Part shown: positions 52,294-62,225 of the stretch, in pieces
Layout of the letters: the number at the start of each line of letters is the position of its first letter
Numbering within the stretch: the first letter of the stretch is position 1
Assembly: GCF_020519665.1 (NCBI RefSeq)
Contig: NZ_CP084703.1
Location: 2,666,001-2,730,000, forward strand
Source: Bacillus shivajii
GTDB lineage: Bacteria > Bacillota > Bacilli > Bacillales > Salisediminibacteriaceae
Direction of reading: 5' to 3'
Length of the DNA stretch: 64,000 bases
Program-made: the position numbers and the translations under genes
Notes under the pieces: generated by a model
Database searches by the model: none
Told to the model about the DNA's origin: nothing
What the model saw: only the letters and a program-made list of their open reading frames with translations

Positions 52294-53199
52294 TTAATCG
52301 CTATTTCCTACTTGTTCAACCTCTGTTTCCATCTTCACATGATATTTTTCAAAAATTGTATTTTGGATATGTTTTATTAAGTTCAATACGTCTTTAGAAG
52401 TGGCGTCACCTTTATTCACGATAAAGTTTGCATGTACTGTGGACACTTGGGCCCCGCCGACCGAAAAGCCTTTTAACCCAGACTCTTCTATCAGTTGACC
52501 AGCATAGCGCGGTAAAGGGTTACGAAAAACACTTCCACAGCAAGGGTAGTTCCAAGGCTGTGTATCCCTACGGTAATCTTTGTTTTTTTGTAACTCTTGC
52601 TTAATTACTTGCGCATCACCTTGCTGAAGCTCAAATTCCCCTTCAATGACAATTCCTTTCTCGGTCTGTAAACGAGATGTTCGATAAGAAAATGCCATAT
52701 CCTTATTTTCGATCCATTTCATTGATCCGTCCGGAAAAAGGACGTGCGCTCGTGTTAAGATTTTGGATACATCTGAGCCGTGAGCACCAGCATTCATAAA
52801 GATCGCTCCACCCACTGTTCCTGGTATTCCTGCCGCAAATTCTAACCCCGAATATCCTTTTTTACTAATAATAGTTGCTAGTTTTATTAAAGAATAGCCT
52901 GCACCAACTCTTAAAATATTTCCTTCTAGTGAATAATCACTTAGCTTTTCACCAAGCTTAATGACAACACCATCTATCCCCTTATCTGAAATTAGTAAAT
53001 TTGAACCTCTCCCTAAAACAAACCAAGGGATACCTTCATCATGAATAATTCCTATTCCTTGCTTTAATGCCTCTATAGAATGTGGCTCAAAAAAAAGGGA
53101 TGCTGGTCCGCCTATTTTCCAAGTTGTATGATTTTTTAACTGTTCGTTTTCAATAACGTCCCCTTCTAATTGTGATAGTGCTTGCATGGTCTCTTTCAT
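52294..53199 (-). CDS. murB: UDP-N-acetylenolpyruvoylglucosamine reductase
   Basis: 301 residues. FAD-binding GRGSNLLISDKG and GLEFAAGIPGTVGGAIFMNAGA, YRTSRLQ, catalytic Ser in CCGSVFRNP, and a C-terminal domain with VSTVHANFIVNKGDATSKDV. It reduces UDP-GlcNAc-enolpyruvate to UDP-MurNAc. GGAGG precedes the ATG. Its usual upstream neighbour murG is absent. Confidence 0.96.
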   Translation of the reverse strand: MKETMQALSQLEGDVIENEQLKNHTTWKIGGPASLFFEPHSIEALKQGIGIIHDEGIPWFVLGRGSNLLISDKGIDGVVIKLGEKLSDYSLEGNILRVGAGYSLIKLATIISKKGYSGLEFAAGIPGTVGGAIFMNAGAHGSDVSKILTRAHVLFPDGSMKWIENKDMAFSYRTSRLQTEKGIVIEGEFELQQGDAQVIKQELQKNKDYRRDTQPWNYPCCGSVFRNPLPRYAGQLIEESGLKGFSVGGAQVSTVHANFIVNKGDATSKDVLNLIKHIQNTIFEKYHVKMETEVEQVGNSD

Positions 53200-53545
53200 A
53201 CGAACCTCCTTATACGTACGATTTATTTATTACACGCTTCATTTCTTCACCTTTAAGTAATCCTTCCCATAATTATATGAAAATGTACGTTGAATTTATT
53301 AGGTGAAACACTTCTTTTATTTTATTTTATTATATCTTAAAAGTAGTTGTCTTGATGATATGAATTCTCTTTTTTATGTAATTGTAAACTTAAAGTTTAA
53401 CATTGCGATAAAACAAGCTTTTTATATTTCTTTTTTGTTACAAATGTGCTGATATGTGAGCCAATTTCATCATTCCCCTCTTTAAAATTGCTGACAGCTT
53501 CTCCGCTAAACCAACATTTTTAATACAACAAGTTATTTCAGGGAA
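53200..53545. other. Gene-free interval where murG would be expected
   Basis: About 346 bp of AT-rich DNA between spoVE and murB. No ORF, no recognisable murG remnant (such as the GGSxGA motif) on the minus strand. Confidence 0.6.
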
Positions 53546-53596
53546 CTAAAAAGAAAAATAGGAGCTTTCCAACAAGTGTCTCAGTTGGAGAGCTCC
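53546..53596 (-). terminator. Strong terminator after spoVE
   Basis: Minus strand stem GGAGCTCTCCAAC/GTTGGAAAGCTCC with a loop of about ten bases, then TATTTTTCTTTTT. It separates spoVE and upstream mur genes from murB. Confidence 0.88.
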
Positions 53597-53617
53597 CTTT
53601 CAATAAAGCTTTTTTTA

Positions 53618-54715
53618 TTAACGCATATGCCTACTGATATTTAATAAAACACCGATGGACGTTAACATTAATGTTAAAGATGAACCACCATAACTTAGTA
53701 AAGGTAAGGTAATCCCTGTAACCGGCATTAGTCCAATAACAACACCTATATTGATCATCACTTGAATCGCTATCATTCCGATAATTCCCGTAGCCATTAA
53801 GCTTCCATATAAGTCTGGTGCGTATAGCGCTATTCTCAATCCCCGCCATAAAAGAATGGCAAAACATGCAAGGACAAAGGCACCACCAATAAATCCTAAT
53901 TCCTCAGATAATATCGCAAAAATAAAATCTGTTTGAGGCTCTGGTAAATAAAAATACTTTTGCCTACTTGCTCCGAGTCCTAAACCTAAAAAACCACCTG
54001 GACCGATTGCATATAGTGATTGGATAATTTGAAATCCACTACCTAATGGGTCTTGCCACGGATCGAGAAAAGATGTGATCCGTTCTAAACGATATGGAGC
54101 AGATAAAATTAACCCCACTAGTCCGATAAGACCAACCACTCCTAAAAACACGAAGTGAGCAATTCTTGCGCCTGCGATAAAAACCATCACAACACACGTT
54201 AGTACCATAACCATTCCAGTTCCTAAGTCAGGCTGAAGCATGATTAAGCCAAAAGCTAGTAACACAAGCCCAAAAGAAGGAAGGAGCCCCCTCTTCCATG
54301 TAGTCACGTACTTTTGATTTTCGGCTAAGTACTTAGAGAGAAAAAAGATCATTGCTATTTTCATAAATTCTGATGGCTGAATTGAAAAAGCACCAACCCC
54401 AAGCCAGCTTTGCGCACCGCCACGAACGAGACCAACACCAGGGATTAACACGATGACCAAAAGACCAAAACAAATGATGACAAAAATTTTGGCCATGTCT
54501 CGCCAGCCCCAGTAATCAATATTCATCATGAAAAACATTGCAATGAGGCCAAGACCTGCAAAAAACATTTGCCGCTTTAAAAAGAAAAAAGAGTCATCGA
54601 ATTTATAATCAGCCCATACTGCACTTGCACTATAAACCATGATTAATCCAACAATTAATAAACATACTGTAGCTCCGATTAAGAGTAAATCAGGAGCAGA
54701 CCTCACTTTAGGCAA
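53618..54715 (-). CDS. spoVE: SEDS-family peptidoglycan polymerase SpoVE
   Basis: 365 residues from a TTG 7 bases after GGAGGTG; the frame is open 21 codons further but that part contains the ribosome site. Ten transmembrane helices, LIMVYSASAVWADYKFDDSFFF, the catalytic Asp region LQPDLGTGMVMV, and GGSSLTLMLTSIGVLLNISRH, matching SpoVE of B. subtilis (366 aa) rather than FtsW. It works with SpoVD in spore cortex synthesis. Confidence 0.93.
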   Translation of the reverse strand: MPKVRSAPDLLLIGATVCLLIVGLIMVYSASAVWADYKFDDSFFFLKRQMFFAGLGLIAMFFMMNIDYWGWRDMAKIFVIICFGLLVIVLIPGVGLVRGGAQSWLGVGAFSIQPSEFMKIAMIFFLSKYLAENQKYVTTWKRGLLPSFGLVLLAFGLIMLQPDLGTGMVMVLTCVVMVFIAGARIAHFVFLGVVGLIGLVGLILSAPYRLERITSFLDPWQDPLGSGFQIIQSLYAIGPGGFLGLGLGASRQKYFYLPEPQTDFIFAILSEELGFIGGAFVLACFAILLWRGLRIALYAPDLYGSLMATGIIGMIAIQVMINIGVVIGLMPVTGITLPLLSYGGSSLTLMLTSIGVLLNISRHMR

Positions 54716-54786
54716 TAGAGTGCACCTCCGTTTTTGAACAGAATCCCTATTACCTATGTGTATGTCCAAGTTGCACAAACATGACT

Positions 54787-56148
54787 TTATTTTGTGATCA
54801 TTTCTACAGCTTCAATAAAACAGTTCCCACGCTGTTCAAATGTTTTAAACTGATCCCATGAAGCACATGCAGGAGACAACAAAATAACATCTCCTTCACC
54901 TGAAAGGTTATATGCTACATTAACGGCGTCTGGTAATGTTGACGTCATTTTAATATCAGCTACACCTGCAGATTCAGCCGTCTTGGCAATCATTTCTTTT
55001 GTTTCGCCATAAGAAACGACCGCTTTCACCCGTTCTTTTAATAATGGCTTTAACCCTTCAAAGGTCACACCACGATCTAAACCTCCAGCAATAAGGACAA
55101 CTGGCTGTGTAAAAGCTTTTAATGATGTGATCGTAGCTGGAACGTTTGTCGCTTTTGAATTGTTATAAAATGAACGCCCTTTATAAGTATCAACAAATTG
55201 TAAACGGTGCTTTACACCAGTAAACGTTTTTAACGTGTTAATCATTTGCTGATTCGTCGCCCCTGTTAACTTAGCTGCTAAAGCTGCTGCAAGTGCATTA
55301 GCAACATTGTGATCCCCTGGTAAGGACATATCATCTTTATGAATCAGCCTCTCACCTAGGACAACAAGCCATCCATCCCGGCTTAAATATGCCCCCTCCT
55401 CGAATATCTCGTTAAGCGAAAATGGTACTTTTTTTGCTTGTCCACCTTCTACCATATTCAACACAAGTTCATCATCAGCATTATAAATCAAATAGTCATT
55501 TTCAGTTTGATTTTTCATAATCTGACTTTTCGCTTCAGTATAATTTTCCATAGAACCGTGATAATCGATATGAGCTTCGACGAGGTTTAGCACGATTGAA
55601 ATATGAGGTTTAAAGCTCTTTACCCCCATCAACTGGAAGCTAGATAATTCTGTAACAAGAACATCGTCTTCAGTTGCTTTCTGAGCTACTTCACATGCAA
55701 CTTTGCCGATATTCCCTGCAATAAGAGGGTTTTTCTTTCCACCCTTTAACATCTCAAAAATATATGTGGTCGTTGTCGTTTTCCCATTTGAGCCTGTTAT
55801 ACCAATAATTTCAGCCTCACTAATGACAGAAGCCAATTCTATTTCAGTAATGACAGGGATTTCTTCTTGTAATGCTTTTTCAATAAGTGGATTCGTATAA
55901 GGGATACCTGGATTTTTTACAACATAATCAAGCTCACCATGGATTAAATGTAAAGGATGGGATCCACAAATGACGTGAGCTCCAAGGCTTTCGAGTTCTT
56001 GCGCTTCAATGTTCTCTTCTATTGGAAGGCGATCATTCACCGTCACATTAGCTCCCAATTTCAATAGTAACTTGGCTGCTGCTGTACCACTTTTGGCAAG
56101 ACCTAAGACAAGTACATGTTTATTTTGAAAGTATGTCGTCGTTTTCAT
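54787..56148 (-). CDS. murD: UDP-N-acetylmuramoylalanine--D-glutamate ligase
   Basis: 453 residues. Rossmann-like N domain (VLVLGLAKSGTAAAK), P-loop IGITGSNGKTTTT, metal/carbamate-lysine region and C-terminal domain with GVKHRLQFV and DRGVTFEGLKPLL. It adds D-Glu to UDP-MurNAc-L-Ala. It starts 1 base past mraY, with GAGGTGTGG. Confidence 0.97.
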   Translation of the reverse strand: MKTTTYFQNKHVLVLGLAKSGTAAAKLLLKLGANVTVNDRLPIEENIEAQELESLGAHVICGSHPLHLIHGELDYVVKNPGIPYTNPLIEKALQEEIPVITEIELASVISEAEIIGITGSNGKTTTTTYIFEMLKGGKKNPLIAGNIGKVACEVAQKATEDDVLVTELSSFQLMGVKSFKPHISIVLNLVEAHIDYHGSMENYTEAKSQIMKNQTENDYLIYNADDELVLNMVEGGQAKKVPFSLNEIFEEGAYLSRDGWLVVLGERLIHKDDMSLPGDHNVANALAAALAAKLTGATNQQMINTLKTFTGVKHRLQFVDTYKGRSFYNNSKATNVPATITSLKAFTQPVVLIAGGLDRGVTFEGLKPLLKERVKAVVSYGETKEMIAKTAESAGVADIKMTSTLPDAVNVAYNLSGEGDVILLSPACASWDQFKTFEQRGNCFIEAVEMITK

Positions 56149-57123
56149 CTATAACCACACCTCAATATATACGCCAATTATAGCGAATAACAAGCCGACA
56201 AGCCAAAATGTAACAACGACTCTCCACTCGCTCCACCCTGATAACTCATAGTGGTGATGTAAAGGGCTCATTTTAAATACCCGCTTTCCCGTAGCTTTAA
56301 ATGAAATGACTTGAATAATAACAGATAGCGTTTCAATAACGAAAACACCACCAATAATAACAAGGAGCAGTTCCATTTTCGTCAAAATTGCGATTAAACC
56401 AATTGCACCACCTAAAGCAAGTGAGCCTGTATCGCCCATAAATACTTTTGCTGGATGTGCATTGAAAACTAAAAACCCTAAAACAGCACCTACAACAGCA
56501 ATTGAAAAAAGAGAAACGGTATACATTGATAATGAGTAAGCAATAATAGCAAATGCACCAAAAGCAATCGCTGACGTTCCAGCAACGAGTCCATCTAAAC
56601 CATCAGTCAAGTTCACCGCGTTTGACGCACCAACTAAAATAATGATAATAAGTGGAAAATAAAGCCAACCTAACTCAACTGAAAATTCTGTTCCAGGTAC
56701 AGTAATATATGTCGGTAAGCCTGATTGCATTAAAACAAAATAAATAATTGCTGAAATAACAACTTGGCCGAGAAACTTTTGTTTTGATGTAAGACCTAAG
56801 TTTCTCTTTTTTACAACTTTAATAAAGTCATCTAAAAAGCCAAGTAATCCAAAACCTAACGTCACTAAAATCAGAAGCCATATTTCAACTCCGACGTTGT
56901 GAAACTGACTAGCTAAAATTAAAGTGGAAACCACAACTGCTAAAACGATCATGATCCCACCCATTGTAGGCGTACCTGTTTTTTTCTGGTGAGATTTTGG
57001 CCCTTCATCACGAATGCTTTGACCAAACTTCAACCTTCTTAAAAAGGGAATAAAAATTGGTGATAATAAAACAGTAATTAAAAATGATAAAATTAAAGTA
57101 AATAATAACCCTTGTTCCAGCAT
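56149..57123 (-). CDS. mraY: Phospho-N-acetylmuramoyl-pentapeptide transferase
   Basis: 324 residues with ten transmembrane helices. The catalytic aspartates are in FLDDFIKV and [15 protein letters not shown], and [10 protein letters not shown] holds the HHH motif. It forms lipid I at the membrane. AAAGGAG precedes its ATG. Confidence 0.97.
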   Translation of the reverse strand: MLEQGLLFTLILSFLITVLLSPIFIPFLRRLKFGQSIRDEGPKSHQKKTGTPTMGGIMIVLAVVVSTLILASQFHNVGVEIWLLILVTLGFGLLGFLDDFIKVVKKRNLGLTSKQKFLGQVVISAIIYFVLMQSGLPTYITVPGTEFSVELGWLYFPLIIIILVGASNAVNLTDGLDGLVAGTSAIAFGAFAIIAYSLSMYTVSLFSIAVVGAVLGFLVFNAHPAKVFMGDTGSLALGGAIGLIAILTKMELLLVIIGGVFVIETLSVIIQVISFKATGKRVFKMSPLHHHYELSGWSEWRVVVTFWLVGLLFAIIGVYIEVWL

Positions 57124-57340
57124 AATTTTGGAACTCCTTTCTATTACGCAAACATCAATTCTTTGTTGTCATTCAAATATAAAGACTTTAAGTGGCAAGT
57201 TTCATAAACGTCATTCTTATATGCCAGCTTGAAAATGATCTTGTTTCATATATCGCTCTTCCATATTTTAATGATCGTTTATTTTATTTTATCGTGTTCC
57301 GTCCTATTTAATGCCTCTTGGAAATGAAAAGTCTTTCTCT

Positions 57341-58294
57341 TCAACCCTCAATCGTAGAAAATCCACCAATTGCCTCAGCTATTGTTTCTGGAAGAACGCC
57401 TAAGTGGACCGAAAGTGCAATTGCAAACACACTATTTTTCACAACATGTTGCAAATGAGAAGGAAGGATGAAGTTCATTCTCAATCCTGATAATTGGAAG
57501 TGGATATCATTACCTTCATTCGATAAATGAGTAATATGGAACAATGAAGATTCATCAAAACCACAGTAAACAGGATCTGTTTTCCAATCCCTCTTTAAAG
57601 AAGCCTCATCTCCATCTAAAATTAACACTGCCGTCGCCTTCATATTTTTTTCGATACACGTTGCTTTCGTTAGTTCATCCTCTATCCAGGTCACCTGTGA
57701 CTTCGTTTTTTCATTACTAGTCGCCAACACCATATAGTTCGGTACGATCCAATTATTTATTTCCATAACTTCATCAATTGAATAAGAAATCATCTCATAA
57801 ATAAAAACATCGGTCTTTTCAGGCATTTGTAGCATAGACAACGGTATTGAAACAGACGGTGTTACTCCTTCGATTGACTGATGAATGTTAAATTGTTTAC
57901 TTAATATCGACGTAATCATCGATGTCGTTGTTTGAACTTTATCATTCCCAGTTACGCATATAACGATTGGGTCTATATCATTTAAATAATGAGAAGCCAA
58001 ACGTTGCAGAGCTAGTCTCGTATTATCAACAACAAAGAACACAAAGTTATTTGGTGTCATATCAGGCAGCGGTTTGTCCTCTGGCCAAAGAGCCGCTTTT
58101 GCGCCCTTTTCGATCGCCTCTTCTAAGTTTTTCTCCCCATTATGTGAACTGGATTCTAATGGGATAAAAAGATTTCCAGGTTCAACATTCGAAGCGTCTA
58201 TACTAACACCTTCAACCATAAATGTTAAAGAGACGTTCCCTATACTTTTTGAGGAAACCTCACGTAGTAATTGTAAAGGAATTTTTGATGCCAT
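57341..58294 (-). pseudogene. MurF-like truncated Mur-ligase paralogue, P-loop lost
   Basis: 317 residues from ATG 58294 (MASKIPLQLLREV), one base after the murE stop, with GAGGGGGAGAAG. It has a MurF-like N-terminal domain (SIDASNVEPGNLFIPL, EEAIEKGAKAALW) and part of the central domain. The P-loop reads VTGNDKVQTTTS (114-125) instead of VTGSNGKTTT: the GKT residues are gone. The Asn-Ile-Gly-x-Ala-His metal segment reads LATSNEKTKSQ. The whole C-terminal ligase domain is missing (MurF is usually about 450 aa). The frame is otherwise open, so it is a pseudoenzyme or a decaying gene. True murF is expected elsewhere, next to ddl. Confidence 0.75.
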
Positions 58295-58295
58295 T

Positions 58296-59762
58296 TTACT
58301 TCTCCCCCTCGGCAGCCTCTTTTGCAACGATTCGGTCATCGAAATGATAATTTGTTTTTCCAATTGTTTGATATGTTTCATGCCCTTTTCCGGCAATTAG
58401 GATAATCTCATCTTTTCCGGCCGAATGAATGGCTTTTTCAATTGCACTTTTTCTGCTTTCGATTACTTCATAATTTGACCCACTCATTCCCTCTTCCATG
58501 TCAGTCAAAATAGCCATTGGTTCTTCTGTTCGTGGGTTATCTGACGTTAAATAAACGAAGTCAGCTAACTCTTCAGCTACTGCAGCCATTTGGGGCCGCT
58601 TTGTTTTATCTCTGTCTCCACCACACCCAACGACAACTGAAATTTTTCCTTTTGCAAATTCTTTAATTGTTTCTAATACGTTCTTTAAACTGTCTGGAGT
58701 ATGTGCATAATCAACAATGACATGATAGAGAGCGTCATCAATTTCCACTCGTTCAAAACGTCCTGATACGCCTTTGAGAGCCTCTAGACTTTTCTTTATT
58801 TCTGGCAAACGTATGCCTGAGGCATATGTTGCAGCTATTGCAGCTAAAGCATTGTACACAGAAAAAGTGCCTGTCATTTTCAAATTGACGTCTATCGAGT
58901 GATCACCTATATGTACTAAAAAGCTCGTACCTTTTTCATGCACGTTTATGTTTGTTGCTTTTACATCTGCATCAGAATAAATCCCATAAGTTAATACAGG
59001 AACGGCCGACATCATTTCAATCGTTTTTGCTGATTCGTCATCACTATTAATGACAGCTACCTTATTTTGCCCACTTTCGTTTCCATTTCCTAATTGTGCG
59101 AATAAAAGACCTTTTGCATAGCAATAGCGTTCCATCGTTTCATGAAAGTCTAAATGATCTTGTGATAAATTTGTGAATACTGCTACGTCATATCGACACC
59201 CATGGACTCTTCCTAATTCCAAGGCATGTGAAGACACTTCCATCGTCACACTGTCTACTCCACTTTCAACCATTTTCGCAAATTCTTTTTGCAAAACGAG
59301 AGATTCTGGCGTCGTGTTCTTAACTGGGATTTCATTTCCACCATACCTCATATACATTGTACCTATCATGCCAGAATTTCGCTTTGCATCGTTTAATATT
59401 TGCTCGATCAAGTGCGTTGTCGTCGTTTTTCCGTTCGTACCAGTAACACCGATCATATGTAACTTCTCAGTTGGGTATTGGTAAAATGCCGAAGAAATAA
59501 TCGCCATTGCACGTTTTGTACTTCTAACAATGACAACAGGAACATCTACATCCAAATCTCTTTCTGCAACAAGTGCTACAGCTCCTTTTTCTACTGCTTG
59601 CTTAGCAAAATCATGTCCGTCGACGGTATAACCTGGAACACAAAAGAAAAGACTCCCCTGCGTGACTTCACGAGAGTCCATATGAAGGTCTTGAATCAAA
59701 GGATTGCTATTATTTGTTAAAGAGTATGTGGGTAGTAAGTTCACTATTTCATTTAATTGCAT
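58296..59762 (-). CDS. murE: UDP-MurNAc-tripeptide synthetase, meso-DAP-adding
   Basis: 488 residues. N domain with LHMDSREVTQGSLFFCVPG, P-loop IGVTGTNGKTTTT, and DNPRTEEP, the DNPR motif that selects meso-diaminopimelate. AGKGHETYQ closes the C domain. It adds mDAP to UDP-MurNAc-Ala-Glu, so the organism's peptidoglycan is of the A1-gamma type. AAGGAG precedes the ATG. Confidence 0.97.
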   Translation of the reverse strand: MQLNEIVNLLPTYSLTNNSNPLIQDLHMDSREVTQGSLFFCVPGYTVDGHDFAKQAVEKGAVALVAERDLDVDVPVVIVRSTKRAMAIISSAFYQYPTEKLHMIGVTGTNGKTTTTHLIEQILNDAKRNSGMIGTMYMRYGGNEIPVKNTTPESLVLQKEFAKMVESGVDSVTMEVSSHALELGRVHGCRYDVAVFTNLSQDHLDFHETMERYCYAKGLLFAQLGNGNESGQNKVAVINSDDESAKTIEMMSAVPVLTYGIYSDADVKATNINVHEKGTSFLVHIGDHSIDVNLKMTGTFSVYNALAAIAATYASGIRLPEIKKSLEALKGVSGRFERVEIDDALYHVIVDYAHTPDSLKNVLETIKEFAKGKISVVVGCGGDRDKTKRPQMAAVAEELADFVYLTSDNPRTEEPMAILTDMEEGMSGSNYEVIESRKSAIEKAIHSAGKDEIILIAGKGHETYQTIGKTNYHFDDRIVAKEAAEGEK

Positions 59763-59900
59763 AAATCAATGCTCCTTTTTAAAATATTCCATTCTTAAAT
59801 CCTTTATGTAAGATGGGAATGAAGTGATACCATCACTTCTATTTCCCTCAAAAAATTTTTTTACACTTATGACATAACCTAAGCTATTTCTGTTTCCATT

Positions 59901-61838
59901 TTACTGTTCATCTTCTTGTTTGTCACCCATATATATACGAATTGTTGAGCCTGCTTTTACCCTTGTACCTGGTTCTGGAGACTGTAAGACTACTTCCTTT
60001 CCTTCTCCTGCAGCATCCAGTTGCAACTCATAATAAGATTGGTGAATATCACGAATCGTTCTACCTACTAAATCAGGTACTTCAACAATTGGTTCATCGT
60101 TCCACATTCTTTCTTTCTCTAACTGGTCAGATCTCTTTTCAACTCCTAATGCTCTCAGTCCATCTTCCATAATATTCCCAACGATAGGAGCAGCTACTGT
60201 TCCACCGAACTGAACTGTACCTTTTGGATTATCGACAGCTACATAAACCACTATTTGTGGGTCATCTGCCGGTGCGAAACCAATGAATGAAACGATATGG
60301 TTATTCTCTAAGTATCGACCACCTTGAGCTTTTTGAGCCGTACCTGTTTTCCCTCCGACACGATATCCATCAACATAAGCACCACGACCAGTCCCTTTTG
60401 CTACAACATGCTCAAGTGCATTTCTAATTTCTGTTGAAGTACCTTCAGAGATTACTTGTTTTTTCATCGTAGGAGTTGTTCTTGAAATAACCTCACCTGT
60501 TTCATCATCCAACCACTCTAATGCGAAGAAAGGCTGATATAAATTACCTCCATTTACTGCAGCCGCTACTGCTGCTACTTGTTGGATTGGTGTGACGGAA
60601 ACCCCTTGACCAAATGCTGTTGTCGCAAGTTCCAGTGGCCCAACTGCATCAAGATCAAATAGGATCCCTTTCCCTTCACCTTGTAAGTCGATCCCTGTTT
60701 TACTACCGAACCCAAAGTCATCAATGTATTGAAATAACGTTTCTTTTCCTAATCTTTCACCTAAAACAACAAAGCCCGGGTTGCAAGAATTTTGCACTAC
60801 TTCTAAAAAAGTTTGAGAACCATGCCCACCTTTTTTCCAACAGCGTAACTTATGTCCAGACACTTCAATATGACCTGGGTCATGAAAGCTATCCTCAAGT
60901 AAATCGACTTTTCCTTCCTCTAAAGCTGCTGCTAATGTAATAATTTTAAATGTGGAACCTGGCTCGTATTGACTCCATACAGGTTTATTCTGATTATAAA
61001 TTTCAGGTGGGACTTCACGAAAACGCTCAGGGTCATAATCTGGACGAGATGACATCCCGAGAATTTCTCCTGTGTTCGGGTCCATTGCAATGGCCATCGC
61101 TCCATCAGGATTATACGTTGCTTCTGCAATATCTAATTCTCTTTCTATGATCGTTTGAATTCTTGTGTCTACCGTCAGTTTCAAATGTTGTCCATTCAAT
61201 GGTGGTGTATATTCATCTGCTAAGTTTGGCATCCTGCGCCCTTTTGCATCCGAATAGAAGGAGACGTGACCTTGTTCTCCGGACAACCTTTCATCATAAA
61301 AAAGCTCTAGACCGGTTAACCCTTGATTATCAATCCCCGCAAAACCTAAGACATGTGATAAATAATTACCGAATGGGTAATGTCTTTTGTTATCTTCAGC
61401 AATATACACACCTTCAAGCTTCAATTCCCTAACTTCATTCGCTAATTCATTACTTATTTTTCTTCCTTCAGGATTTATTCGTTCAATTGATGAATCTTTT
61501 GTCACGAGTCCGTAAACTTTTTGTTCATCCATCCTTAAAACATTCGCTAGCTCCGCCGCTACCGTATTCGGGTCTGAAATTTGTCTTGGAACAACTAAAA
61601 CAGATGGGGCACTAATGTTTGTTGCAAGCGGTACACCATTACGATCTAATATTTCACCCCTTTTTGCTTCAAATGGAATATTTCTACTCCATAAATCTTC
61701 TGCTTTATTTGAGAGTTCGTCTCCCATGACAAGCTGAACGAAACCGAGTCTGATGATCATGACAAAAAACACGATAAGACCGACACCTAATGCAAAAATT
61801 AATCTCTTACGTACGGTTACATTCGATACCCTTTTCAT
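59901..61838 (-). CDS. spoVD: Stage V sporulation class B penicillin-binding protein SpoVD
   Basis: 645 residues from ATG 61838 (MKRVSNVTVRKRLIF), 6 bases after GGAGG; upstream in-frame codons are not preferred. N-terminal transmembrane anchor (about 12-38), dimerisation domain, transpeptidase with SxxK (Ser295-TFK), SCN (351-353) and KTG (497-499), and one C-terminal PASTA domain (about 580-640). It crosslinks cortex peptidoglycan with SpoVE. Separated from pbpB by 0.9 kb of repeats and a terminator. Confidence 0.95.
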   Translation of the reverse strand: MKRVSNVTVRKRLIFALGVGLIVFFVMIIRLGFVQLVMGDELSNKAEDLWSRNIPFEAKRGEILDRNGVPLATNISAPSVLVVPRQISDPNTVAAELANVLRMDEQKVYGLVTKDSSIERINPEGRKISNELANEVRELKLEGVYIAEDNKRHYPFGNYLSHVLGFAGIDNQGLTGLELFYDERLSGEQGHVSFYSDAKGRRMPNLADEYTPPLNGQHLKLTVDTRIQTIIERELDIAEATYNPDGAMAIAMDPNTGEILGMSSRPDYDPERFREVPPEIYNQNKPVWSQYEPGSTFKIITLAAALEEGKVDLLEDSFHDPGHIEVSGHKLRCWKKGGHGSQTFLEVVQNSCNPGFVVLGERLGKETLFQYIDDFGFGSKTGIDLQGEGKGILFDLDAVGPLELATTAFGQGVSVTPIQQVAAVAAAVNGGNLYQPFFALEWLDDETGEVISRTTPTMKKQVISEGTSTEIRNALEHVVAKGTGRGAYVDGYRVGGKTGTAQKAQGGRYLENNHIVSFIGFAPADDPQIVVYVAVDNPKGTVQFGGTVAAPIVGNIMEDGLRALGVEKRSDQLEKERMWNDEPIVEVPDLVGRTIRDIHQSYYELQLDAAGEGKEVVLQSPEPGTRVKAGSTIRIYMGDKQEDEQ

Positions 61839-61883
61839 AATGAACCTCCCGTTATCAAACACTTTGGCTTGGTTCAGTCATAT

Positions 61884-61914
61884 GAAAAAAATGGACAGGT
61901 TAGAACCTGTCCAT
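61884..61914. terminator. Terminator upstream of spoVD
   Basis: Perfect 10-bp inverted repeat ATGGACAGGT-TAGA-ACCTGTCCAT, with TTTTTTT on the minus strand. It ends transcripts coming from pbpB, so spoVD probably has its own sporulation promoter in the short gap after it. Confidence 0.85.
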
Positions 61915-61944
61915 ACGATCTTTTTCTTGTCATTTTTCAAGATT

Positions 61945-62225
61945 GAATCAATTTCATAACTCAATATAAGATGGGAAATTCAAAATGTGAGCGTGAACTT
62001 CACTTCAGACGGACACTTTCCCGAGGGCTTGTCTTCAGCTAACTTAGGCTCGACAACTCTTCGCCTAAGTGGATCTTCAGCTCGTTGTTCCTGCGATTAC
62101 TCGTCACAGATAAACAGTGCTCCTGCGGTTACTCGTCGCAGCTCGGAGCAGCTCGGAGCAGTTCGAAGAAGTATTGCTCGTCGCTGATCCTCTGGGAGTC
62201 GCCGCCTTTAGTTACGTTCACTTCT
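61945..62225 (+). repeat. Structured intergenic repeat, family A, copy 2 (281 bp)
   Basis: Same order as copy 1: GAATCAATTTCATAACTC, CCCGAGGG, ACTTAGGC/GCCTAAGT hairpin, two CTGCG hairpin cores (62090 and 62122), a GCTCGGAGCA duplication, then GGGAGTCGCCGCC and GTTACGTTCACTTCT. Two cores versus four in copy 1. Confidence 0.85.

Noticed and set aside
57124-57340. Missing C-terminal MurF domain as a frameshifted remnant
   Set aside because: Reading the minus strand beyond the stop gives several stops in each frame and no MurF C-domain motif, so a simple frameshift does not explain the truncation.
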